Program-made: the position numbers and the translations under genes
Part shown: positions 1 through 13,058 of the stretch, piece after piece
How the letters are laid out: every line of letters starts with the position of its first letter
How positions within the stretch are numbered: the first letter of the stretch is position 1
Notes under the pieces: generated by a model
The model's input: only the letters and a program-made list of their open reading frames with translations
What the model was told of the DNA's origin: nothing
The model's database searches: none
NCBI GenBank assembly: GCA_035235625.1
Contig: CP141143.1
Coordinates: forward strand, 30,886,592 to 30,950,591
Length of the DNA: 64,000 bases
Origin: Saururus chinensis
Taxonomy: Eukaryota; Streptophyta; Magnoliopsida; Piperales; Saururaceae
Reading direction: 5' to 3'

Positions 1-1001
1 GTATTTACCTTTTCCAAGCTATACTTGATGAACCTTTTGATGATGTACATTATGCACTTATTTTTTCTTTTAAATCCAAGAACCACTCCTTGAGAATCAG
101 CCTTTGGAAAAATTAAAAGATGCAGAAGGTAACACATTTAGTTCATGCATATTAATACACGTTAAATTATATATACACTGATATTTTAAAAATTATGCAT
201 GCACCCTCCTGCAGTGAACAAAACTATTAGTTATTATTTTTAAATTACAAAAATACATTTATTCACTTAACCATTAATGGAGCCAGATCGATGGGAACGT
301 GTGGAAGAGCTAGCGGGTATGTCTGTTACGCTCACCATCAGTCGCATGACCCCTTTAGCGGTTAAGTGAATAGGGGTATATTACTAATGGTTTTGTGATA
401 AGGGGTGTATGTATAGTTTTTGAAACATCAAGGGGTATAGGTATCATTTTACTAAAGGTCTGGGGTGTAAGTGCAATTTATCATTTTTTATTAGACCAGT
501 ATATATTAATTCATGTTAAAACCACAATATAGCATTTGCCCCTTTCCCAATTGCTGCAAACTTATCTCTTAACAACTTGAGCTTGGATAAATTAATTAGT
601 CCAACCAAGAGCTTCAAAATAAGGCAACATCATTTAACAACTATTCACAATAGTGCAGACACAATGTTTCATTCTACATCTAAATAAATTGTGATGAAGT
701 AAATAAGAGGTAATTATTACATTGATCTCATTAGAGCATTACTTTCTTGTTGCAAGCAGATTAGATTCTTGTAAGCATTTCAAATAAGTCATGTTTTTTC
801 CTTCACCCAGGAATGATAATAAGATCCTCTAAAATAAAGCTTTCTCCAGCTCTGCACTCCAATTCTAGTATTAAAATTGGAATAATTATATATTTTATTA
901 TTCTGATGTTATTATTGCTAGTGAAAGTGCACATGTAAATTGCACATGCTGTCATATACAACAATATGCACTATTGTAGTCATATTTTCATTTGCATTTG
1001 A
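1..1001. other. AT-rich intergenic sequence, no gene seen
   Basis: I see no coding region here. A perfect 13-bp inverted repeat (TATTCACTTAACC at 260-272, its complement at 360-372) encloses 87 bases, and the stretch to about 480 has repeated 'ggggtatag/ggggtgtaagtg' phrases. It may be a decayed miniature element, but no target duplication could be paired with it. Confidence 0.5.
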
Positions 1002-1010
1002 TAGTCTCAC

Positions 1011-1133
1011 GAGTTTTTTCCATATTGCCTAGTCAAAGAATGAAATATTCCATATTCCCTGGATTTTAAACGAAAATGTCATATGACCTGGAATAACACG
1101 ATATAAGCTAAAATTTAGACTAAAATACCCCTG
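1011..1133 (+). repeat. MULE-1 left terminal inverted repeat
   Basis: This matches the complement of 7495-7601, strongly over the first 80 or so bases and then more loosely to a shared 'AAAATACCCC/T' block. The inner limit is approximate. Confidence 0.85.
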
Positions 1134-1875
1134 ACTGGAGGTAGGGTTTTATATCGTGTTAAACCCTCACAAAGTCGCATTTATTGGCATACGACGTCAG
1201 ACGCTGGCGATTCCTCCGAGTGAAAAACTCCGTTCCGATTAAAAACTCACTTCCAATTGGAAAGTCTTCTGTTTGAGCAAAGTGTAAGTGGTGTGTGAGA
1301 ATTTTTTGCGACCTATCCGACCAAAACATCAAAGATTAGGGATTTTCTGTTCTGGAAGGAGTTTGAGTTTGCAAAGAACGAGTTTTGGAACGAGGGTTTC
1401 TCCTAAGATGAGTTTTGAAATTGTATGCCCCAAAGCTGGTTCTTGTTTGTAGCGCAGTTCGGGTTTGCGGCGATCACTGAAAAGCAACGGCCGAATAAGT
1501 GTTTAATCCGGCTCGGAGAACAACAGTTTTGTAGTAATACATTTTGGACATTTAAATGCACGATTTTTTATTTAGTGTGTACTCGCACACACGACATAGG
1601 CTGTCGAATCAGACTATCGTTGCATCAGAAAGACGATACGGCATATATCGTGTTCTCAATAAGAATGGCAGAAACACGATGTTTAACCATAATAATGCCG
1701 TGTATGAGAAGGCCTCTTAGCGTATGTTCGATTACACGATACATATACTTATCACCTCTATAGAAGTTAGTTAGAAAGTGTGAACCAACGCGCCTATTGA
1801 TTATGGTCACGACCTATTGTTGATTGACATATATATATCCAAATTTTCAGACGTAAACTTAGAGTATTACATCAA

Positions 1876-4725
1876 ATGGCGGAGTCAGTGAAGGTTGCAG
1901 AAGAGAAGAAGAAGAGAATCTACGAGAGAAGACCGGGTCTGGGAACGAATAGTTTCCCCGCTGGACTGCGTCTATCAAAAGACCTTGTAGATTCACGTCC
2001 AGGATGCAAGGCAATTTTAGTGGAGTCTAGGTTCTACCCAATATATGATTACGAGCACATCATAATCTCCAGGCCGCTATTGGATGTACTCATTGGTGAT
2101 TGTTGGGATGACTAATTAGAGGTCTTCAACATAAGGGCCAAAAGACTACCCCTTACAGTGGCTGAAGTGGCTATGATCACGAGGTTGAGTGGAAAGGGAA
2201 CCGGTGTAAATTGGAAAGCAGTGAACGGAAGGCTGCCCAAGGCAAGGGGGAATTCTACAAGAAGTTCTTCCAAGGGAAGCGGCCGGAGAAGACAGGACTG
2301 GAAGAATTGTTCAAAGAAGTGGCTGCAGAAACAAGGAATGTTTCAGACGAGGACTTAGCACGGTTGGCGATCGTGCACATGGGTGTCCTCATGTTATTCA
2401 CGCAGAGCAACAGAGCCGTATCCCCAGCTCTGTGTGATTACTTAGATAACTTGTCGGTCGTGGGGAGCTACAATCGGTAGGCGCCGTACATGATTTGCTT
2501 ATGAGAGGCATATTGGCAGCCCACTGGAACATCATGAGCAGACAAGACAAGCGTTTCGCCATGGGCGGAATTCTCGTAGGGGCTTCATTAGTGCTCCAGG
2601 TAACGCTCGTATGTGTTATAATACACGAACTCTAATATTGTATTTATCATAACACGATATGTTTTAAAGAGATGAATATCGCCTTATCGGTCACACGATA
2701 CAACTCTCCCTCGTGTTATTGGACATAAGCCATGTAACATGCACATATACATATCGTGTTCTCGAAAACACGACGATGTATTATATCACGGAGGTCTCAT
2801 TAGACGATCGTAATTTATCGTGTTACCAAAAACACGACATGTCTTTTCACGTGTTATAAGTAACACGACTAACCTGTTATATTGAAGATACTGAACATTT
2901 TAGACTAATGTTCATATTCTTTTGTATTGTCCGCTAGGTATGGTTTTATGAGCATATGTCCATATGGGCTCCAAGTGGTCCTCCATGCAGCCCGAGGTGC
3001 AAGAGGTGGCCCGGATTTACCCAACTTTTGAGCGATGTGGAGAAGGCTGATAAACTTGACCCGGCCGATGAAAAGGGGAGGAAGAAGATTCTAGCTCATC
3101 ATCGGATGCGGAAGTGGTATGAGGATGTCTTCATGAGGCTTAAGCCAAACTCGCAAATTGTTATGCGCATCACACCAATTTTCGAAGAGGAGCATTTGAT
3201 GGATGGACAAAGGGCGACCCCGAAAGCTAAGAAGGTGGGTACGCAGCCTTTCCGAACAATGAGACCTGGCCATGCCACCCATGGCGAGACGTTAGGTCAT
3301 GTACATTCCAGCCATGGCGTCATTGAATCATTCGTCATGCTAGTTAATGTCATGACGGGAATTTGTGGAGTTGTTTTGGAGAAGGCTGTTCTATACGATG
3401 AGCGGGGATGGAACACGGATTGAGTTGCAGCTGCACTCCGGCGTGTTAAGGATGATCTAGAGGTGGCAACTAGCCTAATAGAACATATGCAACCCCCAGA
3501 GGAACGAGAGACAGAACAGCCGACTGAACCCAATCAACTGGTGGTCACCCAAGCATCAACCCCTCCTTTGATAACTGAAGGATCGCCTTCAATTCATTCA
3601 AAGGCAAGAGCTTCAAAATCAAGAGCAGATCGCCAACCATCTGCCCCCGAGCATCAACCAATACAAGTCCCTCAGCCGGTGGAAGAGGGCTTCATTTTGA
3701 GTAAGTACGAAAATTTGGTTAGGGGATATTCGTGTAGTTAAGTACACAATAAGAGATCCTATCATTGAGTACGACAGACGATGGTTGGATTGTCGTGTCA
3801 TCGATCACATGATCATTGAAGCAACAGTTGTGAGAACCATCTCTCCGTGGTTGTGTGATTGTGAGCACGATTGGGCTTCCGTCATATTTATACGAATACG
3901 ATAATAATATGTATCGTGTGTGTAAAGAACGACATGTGTGGATATCGTTTAGTACCTGACATGATAACTTACTTTTTATATACAGAGAAACAACAACCGC
4001 AAGCTGCCACCAAACCGAAGAAGAAGATTGGTCCGAAGTTGCAAAGGACCATAATAACTAGATTTTTGACGAAAATAAATGCGGAATTCATGGAACAACA
4101 ACAAATGGTCGTGCATCAACCACGGGGTGTTGTGGATCCACCCCATGAGGTGGAAGAACAACCCCGGGATGTCGACGAACAATCCAGGGAGATAGAGGAA
4201 CCGGAACTTCCCCAGGTTGTCGTCGAATAATCCAGGGAGGTAGAGGAACTGGACCTTCTACTTGAGGTCGTGGCTCAAGTTTGTGATGTGTTGGAACAAC
4301 CTCGTGAGGGGTTCACAGACCAGCTGGAGATTCTGGAACAACCCTTGAAGGGACCAGAAGCACCCCAACAAGCGAATAAAGGAGCAATACCCAAACAAGC
4401 AATAAAAATCAGAGTGAAGAGAAAAGCTGCTCCTAGCCCTCCCATTGTACCTCATGAGCAATGGAAGACGAAGTCCACCGCTGTTGAACCACCTGCTCAA
4501 GGTCAAGAGCCTGTGAAGAAAGTTGCAGCTCAGCTCTCAAAGAAGCCGAAGCATTTCAGTAGCTACATTGATGAGCAAGTAGCAAAGTTTCGAGACAATG
4601 CCCAGCCTCGAAAGCCTGATGACGAAGTACCTCTAGCATTGGCCCCTAGCCCAAGAGCAGATCGTGTTAAGCCATACACGCTTCAACAAGGATCATCCAA
4701 AAAGCTAATCTTTACAGAGGAGTGA
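1876..4725 (+). pseudogene. MULE-1 second gene, DUF1985-like, decayed
   Basis: The reading starts at the ATG at 1876 (MAESVKVAEEKKKRIYERR), and the same start is found at 21084 in MULE-2. The region from about 2158 to 2600 reads like the DUF1985 family of plant Ulp1-linked, MULE-carried genes: 'LPLTVAEVAMITRLSGKGTGV', then FYKKFFQGKRP, then SDEDLARLAIVHMGVLMLF and YLDNLSVVGSYN. A phase-0 GT-AG intron at 2600-2937 joins GASLVLQ to VWFYEHMSIWAPSG. The downstream part (3985-4725) is rich in Pro, Glu, Gln and Lys, with loose repeats of about 12 residues (EQPRE, EQSRE), and ends at a TGA after LIFTEE. Compared with MULE-2 there is an in-frame TAA at about 2113, a frame change near 2250, another break near 2480 and a TGA at about 3421, so it is not expressed whole. 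No C48 peptidase signature remains. DUF1985 is my reading of the motif pattern, not a search result. Confidence 0.7.
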
Positions 4726-5119
4726 AAAAATACAAAGATAATAACAATTTGCCTAGGCGCGAGCAATCGGTTGGTGTGGTTGTGTTGGTGCTTCGGGCAG
4801 GATAAGACGGTTACGGACTTCCAGGTAAATGAAGGAATTGGTGCTTAAGGCATAACGCTTCGGGAATCGCATCATTACGAACATGGAATTTTCGTGGGTT
4901 CGAACACATGGTATTACCAATATCGTGTAAGCAGCAAACACTCTTGATTGCAAAATTAATAATCGTATGATATTATCGTGTAATTAGCAACACGTACCGA
5001 ATTTGGGTCGTGTTGTCGATTACATGATATACATTTACAGTATACCCTATTTGCATTATGTCGTGTTGTCCAATACATGTTAATTACATATTCCATGTTG
5101 TTCATAACATGATGTAAAT

Positions 5120-7302
5120 ACAAAATTTCAGTTGAAGAACGGGGGTGGAAAAGGTAATCTTGATCGATGCTCTCCTTCCTTACGCCGTTTGCGTGCGCTA
5201 TTATTTGACCTCCTTCAGCTTGTCGTTGGTACATCTGCCACATTGGGGGACCCTCCATGTGCACTGGTACATCATTTGCGGTTGTGACCCAATTGGCCGC
5301 ATGTTCCACATTTTCGTGGGGCTTTGAGAGGCAGTTGTGACTCTATCCGATTTTTTCGTGGACGTCCCCACTACTTTTGAGGGATAGGTGGGTTGAATGT
5401 AGGCATAACTCCAGCCGGTGCCCACTGGTGCCGATCCTTCGTTGGGTGTAAGGGCTCACAATAAGTCACTTTATACATTTCAGTAGAGTACCATCTTTCA
5501 TAGTACTCATACACATAGAAATGTCTATTATCGATTGCTGCGATTGCATGCTTACATGGTAGTCCCAGATGTTGAAAGCATCTGCATGTGCAGGTACGAT
5601 CAACGAGGTTTACCACATCCTATGAAGAAAATATCGTGAGTAAGAGAGCACGATAAATGAATTTATCGTGGTCTCGCGTACACGACGCATCTTACGATCG
5701 TGTCGTAAGACATAGCGGCTTACACATTCAAGGACAATACCATGTGTAACCTAACACGATATGAAGCCCTAAGCACAAGCTATGTACATCGCCGTATGAA
5801 TGCAATGTACCTGGTGATGTAGTGAGTTAACTTGGAATTCATATAGTGACACAGGCAATACAATCACATTCCTAGCTTCTTCTCGCCTGTCTTCAATGTG
5901 TTTTCGGGCAAATGGGGTTAACTCTTCTAAGATTCATTGGAGCACTTTGCGGCTTATGTATTCCAGTTTTCATCCACAACACAATATGTGAAATTCGCCT
6001 TTATTGCTAGGTTGATCAAGACCCTCTTGAAATGCAACAAGCTTAGAAAATGTGCACCCAATTCAAGGAGCTTCTGGTAATCCTTAGCTTGCAAGCTACC
6101 TGTCATTAGCTGGCCTTCATCAATATTCAGTTCCAACATGTTTAAATCATCAACGGTATCCCAATCTGCATCCGCCTCAACGTCAACATTACTAGGAACC
6201 TCGTTGTTTACAAATTCTTCATGGTCGGACATACTTTCCATGTCAACTATATCATTATCGTACCACAGATCCTCACCCCACATATTCTCAACTTCTTCGC
6301 CTTCTCTGCCGTCGTAATTACAAGGGTTGTATGGAGGTCCGTAGTTATCAAATGAAGTGCTTGTCCAACCCATCATTGGCGACAATTCCTCTGATCTATT
6401 CTGATTGACTTCTATTTCAGGTTCTATACTCGATGGATTGGTGAAAGATGATTGGCATGGATTTGTTGAGGGCAAGTTTCCCGGTTCTCCCAATCTGCAT
6501 TGCACATTATCATGTTAAAAAAATGCAACATCAGTCGACATCGTGTATTCTGTTAACACGCAAACATTTCAAGACGTGTAATCGAAACCACGACATGAAT
6601 GCATGTCGTGTTATTATATCTACGATGCAACACATAATTGCTTTATCGCATGTGTATATCGTGTAATTACTAATACGATATATTATAGGTCGTGTTTATA
6701 ACTTTGCATGATATCATTTACCCTTAACATGATAAGTTCAATATCCTGGTCTTGAGTACATGAAATATACCAATTGCGTATAATCTAAAGATTCAATATT
6801 GTTACCTGACAGTTTCAAAGGTGAACTGAGTTTCATTGAATTCGGTATGAAATCTGACATTAGAGCTGGGATGAGCCATTACGACGGGTGATTCAGCTCT
6901 ATTGACTGTCTGGTTCCTTTCAACGGAGGGTGATGGTGATTTATCACCGTTGTCGGGTTGTTTCATCTCAGCATACAATGATAACACCTCCTTATTCACC
7001 TTCTTATGAATGGAGAACACTGATTGGAGATCCTCATCATCTTATAATTCATATATCATAGATGATTGGGATGATGAAATTAAATACTTTAAATTGACAT
7101 TACCATTGATGGAAAATCGTGCTTTGACTTGCCCTAGCAACTCGCCGAAGCTCACCGACGGATGAATGTTCATCAACCGTGTCATTCCACCGATATACAT
7201 GCCCTCATTGCCTACCTCTCCATTATAATAGATGCAAATACCGATCCTATATGATCGCTGTGAAAGAATGATCGTTTCTACGAAATGCAACTTTTGGAGC
7301 AC
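5120..7302 (-). pseudogene. MULE-1 MuDR-type transposase, internally deleted
   Basis: Read on the minus strand, the order of parts is: an N-terminal PB1-like region (7302-7042, including IYYNGEVGNEGMYIGGMTR), an acidic linker (7020-6802 and 6505-6100), the start of the MuDR DNA-binding domain (FKRVLINLAIKANFTYCVVDE, ending near 5954), then a C-terminal SWIM zinc finger at 5616-5371 (CTCRCFQHLGLPCKHAIAAID, pattern CxCx8CxH). The catalytic MULE/DDE core expected between the MuDR and SWIM domains is missing; the related region in MULE-2 spans about 30120-30950. Spacers at 6490-6800 and 5617-5830 look like introns or intron remnants and carry the ACACGAT motif. The first open frame begins with GTG, not ATG, so the true start is unresolved. 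The gene converges on the plus-strand gene with about 400 bp between them. Confidence 0.8.
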
Positions 7303-7494
7303 TCAAACAGCGTTTGCGGTCTCAAAAATCATTTTTTTCTTGTTCATCGAGTCTCGTCAATAAGTTACCACTGGTCAGCTCCCGCCGGCAAGTTCCGTTC
7401 ACCGCCGATGACTCCCAGCACACCGGAATGGCGCAGCACTATTCCGGTGTGCATTTATTACAAGCTGAACATTTAAAATATGATATAGTGAAAC

Positions 7495-7601
7495 CTAAGG
7501 GTATTTTGGTCCACAACCAGGTCATACGGCATTTCCTTTTAAAATCCAGGGAATATGGAATATGTCATTCCTTGGTTAGGCAATATGAAAAAAACTCTAG
7601 C
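7495..7601 (-). repeat. MULE-1 right terminal inverted repeat
   Basis: This is the inverted partner of 1011-1133, with CCAGGTCAT, AAAATCCAGGGAATATGGAAT and TAGGCAATATG blocks in the expected reverse order. It is followed directly by the second copy of the 9-bp duplication TAGTCTCAC. Confidence 0.85.
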
Positions 7602-7610
7602 TAGTCTCAC

Positions 7611-10036
7611 AAAAGGTTTGCCCAAGAGAAACCAAATTGTGTCGGCCCAATTTATTACCTGATTCATTGATTTTTTTTCCGGTAAAAAATACATTATAAT
7701 TCAATGTCCTTCTTTTGAACTCCTAATTAAGCAAGAAGGAATTTGAGTTCATTAGTGCAAGTCTAATTATTAAATAGGAGTTTGTTTTCCCTAGTGATTT
7801 TCCTTGCGAGCGTCTTATATTATTCTACACGATCATTGTGGGGCTGGGATTTCCAAATTACATTTTAAGGATTTGCTATTGCTATTTTTTCTTGATTGAA
7901 ATGCAATTGCTGATTTAAAAATCAGTCAAGAATAAATTTTTCTCTTGACCTCATGAAAATGATAAATAATAAGTGGCATTCATATAAGATCCAACTTACA
8001 GCCTTCATTTTGTTTACAAGAGACTTATTGCCCTCGTGGTTTTCTCTGTCGAAAAAAATTTCCGATCAAACAAAATTAGTATGGCCCCGGATTTTTGGAT
8101 GGAACTATTCCTTAGCAGGCTTGCAGCTTTGTGGAGAGAGTGCAGCAACTCATTTTCTCTATTTTTGTTGAACTACAAAATTTCCCATGCACCTTATCCC
8201 ATTCTAAGCCTACCCATTCAGCTGTTCCCGGCACACAATTCCTAACAAATTTTAACCGACATAAATCTGCTAATATGAATTTTCTGTCTATCGGCAATTT
8301 CTCCTATTTCTTCTTCTTGCCGGGTTTCACTGAAAGTATTGCTAGGCCGGTTGTACGACATTTAGGAGTTTGTGTTTCAATGAAACAGGAAGTTCTATTG
8401 TATAGAACTCATTTCCTTTGTTGCATTTTTCTTGACTCTTTATAGAAGGCAGTATCAGTCGATACAATTGCATATTAGACGACATGTACCCGTATCGGTG
8501 ATAACCGATATGGCAAGGAGGTGGTACACTCCCCTAGAAAAATGCAATGTATATTGGTAATATCTTATTGATACGGCCAATATATATTAAACTATTTTCT
8601 TATTTTTTTATCTAAAAAAGTATTTTTTTTACCAAAAATGTCCTCAAAAAAATTAATCTTGTCTCCTAAATACTTTTGAAACTCAACCTCTTCATAGGAT
8701 TAAAGATGACAATATTTTTGTTATATTAAAAATATTTTTTTAAAAAATTACATGAGATCAATATGGGTCCATATAATTTACATAATTTTTTTCTAAATAT
8801 AGTGTTCCAAAATTATGTATTTACTTATACATCTAACTTAGGGGCTTCTCCGTAATATTTAATTTTCATATTAACTGTCTTTTTTAGTTCCAAAATAAAA
8901 TAGTTTTAGAGCACTTAATATAGAACAAATGTAGTAATAGTTTGTATGGCCCATATTTTTAATACACAATTATGATGAGCCTAATGTACTAAACAAAAAG
9001 TTGGCCCATGTTTGAGTTTATTTATAACATTGACTCATATCATCTATGAAACTTATGAGGAGGTCTTCATTTAAGGATCACATACTCAACCCCCACCCAG
9101 TCAACGTGTGTTACTAACGTTGGTATTAAATGTTCACTTATAACTTTTTTTCATATATTATATCTTTAAGAGAATTGTTATGATAATATCTTGTCAATTT
9201 AAATAATTTTTAATATATATTAGAGGTTCATAACTGTTTCGACGCATATCATCGGTGCATACCCATGGTCATCAATACTCTTATCAATACCCATACGGCC
9301 TTCCATGCCCTTGAGTTACATGGCTAGATTTTTAATCTCTCAACGATTTTGATTATGTGAAGGAGAAGTTGTGGGACCCATCTATACTATTGAAAAGACA
9401 CATAGCCATATAATCTTTTTGGCAAATTAGGTCAAGGATTTCACTCAGGAAGTAAACCATATCAAATCAAGTAAATTGGGTGACTACATAATTTTTATTT
9501 TTAGACTAGTTTACCTATATTTTTTTACTCTTAATTCTTAATTTTCCCATGTTTTATATTTTTATATTCTATAATACAAATTTGAATTGTTATGTGATAT
9601 GAAAATATTTTAGTAAAATTATTTACTTAGATTCTTTTAGATATATTGTCACATGCCAATATAATACTAAAGATTGATATGGCATGGACCATATTTTTTA
9701 AGTTAAGTTGATTTTAACTTTATAATGTTATATCTTACACTCCCGATTCGAATTTGTATGTTCTTTCTATCATTAGAAAGCTCTCGATGACCTCTATCAA
9801 ATGGGATCCCACATGACTATGTTCTATCTAATTTTTTTGTAGGGCACACTTATAAAACACACTTCTCGATAATAAATTTTGCCTCTATTATACATGATTT
9901 GGATTCACATTTTTTTACACCTTTGGAAAACTCCCAAAGAACTCTATCAAATGAGACCTACCACAAAACTAGTAAAGAATATAAATAGTGTGCTCTACGA
10001 CACAATTATCTTCGCCATCCTATGACCTAATATTTT
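7611..10036. other. AT-rich intergenic sequence, no gene seen
   Basis: No open frame here resembles a protein I know. A short palindromic phrase (ATCGGTGATAACCGAT, near 8490) and several 'GATACGG/TATCGG' phrases between 8450 and 9290 suggest old repeat DNA, but no ends could be defined. Confidence 0.5.
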
Positions 10037-11424
10037 GTCACACCCCAAGATTTTAAAACTTATTTTCATAAATCCAATAGTAGAAACAAAATTTTCATAA
10101 CCTATTGTTAATACTTCCGATGAGTTATCTCGGGGTGTGAGCAACTCATTTTTTAAACATAATATTATTAAATCAAAATATCATAGTATTCAAGGCTAAA
10201 TCACATCACAAACCAAATAGATTCTTTCTCGAGTGAGTACATGTCCAGAGCACATAATATGCAACTAATGTTTGCATATTAGCGCTCACGTGCCTATATT
10301 CATACACACTAACTAAAAGTTCATCTAAATAAAACACTAAATATCCTACATTTGTTAAGTAGTCAGATCATCGTCCTTTCCTCACACATCAAGTCTCCTA
10401 CTCATTAACTCCTCAATCCAACCTGCATTATAAGGGTGCTGATTTTATGAATATACCTAGAGGCATGGCTAAACATGAACTATATGCAATTGTAATATAA
10501 CAAAAATTCAAGTATCACAAATAATCATCAATTATATGCAAAGTCAAAAATAAGTAACCACATTAATACTGTGACAACACTCAAGACTCCATCTCCCTCA
10601 CTGAAGGGCATGTCACAAAGGTCTATATGACTCTGTAACCACATCTAAGAGTCCAACCACCCTCAGTAAACCATGAATTACTACAATCTCAACTTCAACC
10701 TTTTCATGAAGACATGTCCAGCTTCATCCATGCCATGAAGCGATGTCCTAGAAGGGCACATATATGGACCCAAGTGATCGAATCTCAACTTTCATGATCA
10801 TCAAAACCTTTGTATTGCATTGCACTGGATCATTCATTTTTTAACGTTATGATCCATTCAAACCTACCTTCCAGGATAGTGAAGCAACTCTACATACAAA
10901 ACTCCCACTTTTAGAGAGCCAAAAGACTATGATCATTTTCAAATCATACTATTCTATCTACGTGGCTAAAATGACTTACATTTGGAGCTAATCATACACT
11001 AGGATCCTGTCCTTGAGCATTGAATTGTAAGGGTCAAGAGGTAACTATTAATTACAAGAATTCATGCATACATAGGGCTTACTTACCCAAACACAATACA
11101 TACATAAGTCAAGAGGTAACTATTAATTGCAAGAACTCATACATACATAGGGCTTACTTACCCAAACACAATACATATATAACATCATTCATTTATGCAT
11201 CCAAATATAAGGAAAACCATGTTATTATATTATTTATATATGTATCATATATATCATCATAAGTCATACTTGAAATCTCAAGTGTCGATGTACCATTAGT
11301 AACTTCATAGATGTGTCGGCTAGGGCATCGATGTCCCATCGACACTCCAAACCCTTAATAAGTATTGGTTGATTGTGGGAGCCCACCTCATCGATGCCAC
11401 ATTGACACATTGGTCACATTGCTT
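10037..11424 (-). mobile_element. Decayed partial LTR, family D, copy 1
   Basis: The left edge is TGTCACACCCC, the complement of a typical LTR end (GGGGTGTGACA). Long stretches on the complement match the LTR-like sequence at 56728-58338 and 61811-62132, for example the 'agttgcttc', 'gttttgatgatcatgaaagttgagat' region. It ends where a second copy of the same family begins at 11425. It holds no genes, looks old and diverged, and no target duplication was found. Confidence 0.6.
11033..11182 (+). repeat. 75-bp tandem duplication
   Basis: Two nearly identical 75-bp units start with GTCAAGAGGTAACTATTAATT at 11033 and 11108. They lie inside LTR family D copy 1 and differ at only a few bases, so the duplication is recent. 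Confidence 0.9.
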
Positions 11425-12345
11425 GTCACGCTCTGAGATTTTTAAACTCATTTTTGTGAATAAAAGAGCAAAAAATAAATTTTTCAAAACTTTTTTGTTA
11501 AAATTTTCAACAAGATCTTTTGGGGTATGAGCTAATCATTTTTTTAACATACGAACACTAAATCAAAGTAAAATTGCAATCCAAGTCAAATTACATCTTG
11601 AATTGAAATGAGGTCTTACTCGAGTACATGTCTAAATATCTTGATATGTACAAATACAACCAGATTGTCATTCATGTGTCTATAGTTATCTACCTTTAAG
11701 TAAGAAAATATTAAACATGTCAAGTGACCCAGCAACATTATCTTTGTCGTTTAATCTAGCAAGGTATTAGCATCACAAAGATGTTGAATATACGAATACA
11801 CCCAATGAGATGTCTAAACAAGAACTAAGTAATGAAAACACATTCATAATTCAAGAACATCATATAAGTATATCATGATCATCATTTCTTGAAATACATC
11901 AAGTAAGGCATATGAATAAAAACAATTCATATCTTATATAAGCACGCTCAAAAGCACAAAGACATAATCATTTATCATGACCACACTTATGAGTCACTTG
12001 CTCCCTAAGTGTAGGCCATAAAAGTTCTCTATGACATGATAGCCATGTCTAGGAGTTTAACTACACCTCACTAAACCATGAACTACTCACAAACTCGACC
12101 TCAGTCTTTGCTTAAAACCTGCCCCACTCCAACCACGGCATGAAGTGAGCACTCACTAGGGCTCATGGACCCTAGTGCCAAAACCTTGACTACCATAACC
12201 GTTCAAACCTCCTTTAATGCATTACTGGGATTAGCCATTTTTTAATGCTCTTGTTCATTTGAAATTGACACCTAGGCCAAGGGAGTAGCTCTACATAACT
12301 CTCATCTTTAGAAAGCCGAAAGATCGTGATTGTTTTTCATACCAT

Positions 12346-12435
12346 ATCCTTTTATTTATCGTGGATAAATGACTCACTTCAAGAGCCAATATCCTTTTAT
12401 TTATCGTGGATAAATGACTCACTTCAAGAGCCAAT
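12346..12435 (+). repeat. Perfect 45-bp tandem duplication
   Basis: The units 12346-12390 and 12391-12435 read the same base for base (start ATCCTTTTATTTATCGTGG, end AAGAGCCAAT). Perfect identity inside an old LTR points to a very recent duplication or an assembly artefact. Confidence 0.95.
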
Positions 12436-12668
12436 AAGGCACTAGGAATCTTGGACTTATGTGTCGAATGCATAAGTTCATGGTGACCCAATCACAACAT
12501 CACATGTCTCATACACATGCATTAAGTTTTACTGACCCTTACTTAGTACATTCTTATTCAGCATTCCATATATATCACAAAATCCCCATAAATCATGCAA
12601 TTATATATAAGTGCTATATAGCCTTACTGTTATAAATCATAGAAAAAAATTTATTTTATCTTGATGCC

Positions 12669-13058
12669 CCATTGGTAACCTCATTGACGTGTCAGCCAAA
12701 TCAACAATGACCATAAGTAGATCCATCGACATGTCAAACTCCACTAACAGTGAGTTATCTAGGTATGCCCACCCAACCGACACCAAACCAATGAGTCAGA
12801 CTCACTACCGATTACCAAATGACATGTAGATAAAATGTACTTAAAAATCTTCATTATTAGGAACCATTGGTAACATCACTGACTAGTCGGCCATATCATT
12901 GATGACCATTGGTAGATCTATCAACATGTTGAACTTCAGCGATAGTGGGTTGACAAGGTATGCCTACCTAATTGACACCAAACTGATGTGTCATTCTCAC
13001 TGCCGATGATTGACCAGTTACAATCTGATGTGCCGATGCATGTAAGTACCAAAACTAT
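12669..13058 (+). repeat. Diverged ~195-bp tandem duplication inside LTR family D
   Basis: The phrase CCATTGGTAAC.TCA..GAC starts units at about 12669 and 12864. Both units then carry ATCAAC/ATTGAT-GACCAT, TAGATC.AT and CAC.AACCGACACCAAAC-like blocks in the same order. Divergence is visible by eye, so this is older than the other tandem copies nearby. Confidence 0.7.

Larger units (their letters stand above)
1011..7601. mobile_element. MULE-1: complete Mutator-like element with 9-bp target duplication
   Basis: The two ends are inverted copies of each other: reading inward from 1011 and from 7601 on the complement, both give GAGTTTTTT(T)C, CATATTGCCTA, ATTCCATATTCCCTGGATTTT and ATGACCTGG. The flanks carry the identical 9-mer TAGTCTCAC at 1002-1010 and 7602-7610; 9 bp is the target-duplication length typical of Mutator-like elements. 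Inside are two convergent decayed genes: a DUF1985-like gene on + (1876-4725) and a MuDR-type transposase on - (about 7302 down to 5120). The transposase has lost its central catalytic region, so this copy could not move itself. The 3' end carries four extra bases (TAGC) outside the common terminal motif. Introns and spacers are dense in an ACACGAT/ATCGTGT motif. The sharp target duplication and well-matched ends suggest a fairly recent insertion compared with MULE-2. Confidence 0.9.

Noticed and set aside
1425-1763. 112-codon open frame in the left part of MULE-1
   Set aside because: It lies in motif-rich non-coding sequence before the conserved start at 1876 and has no counterpart in MULE-2.
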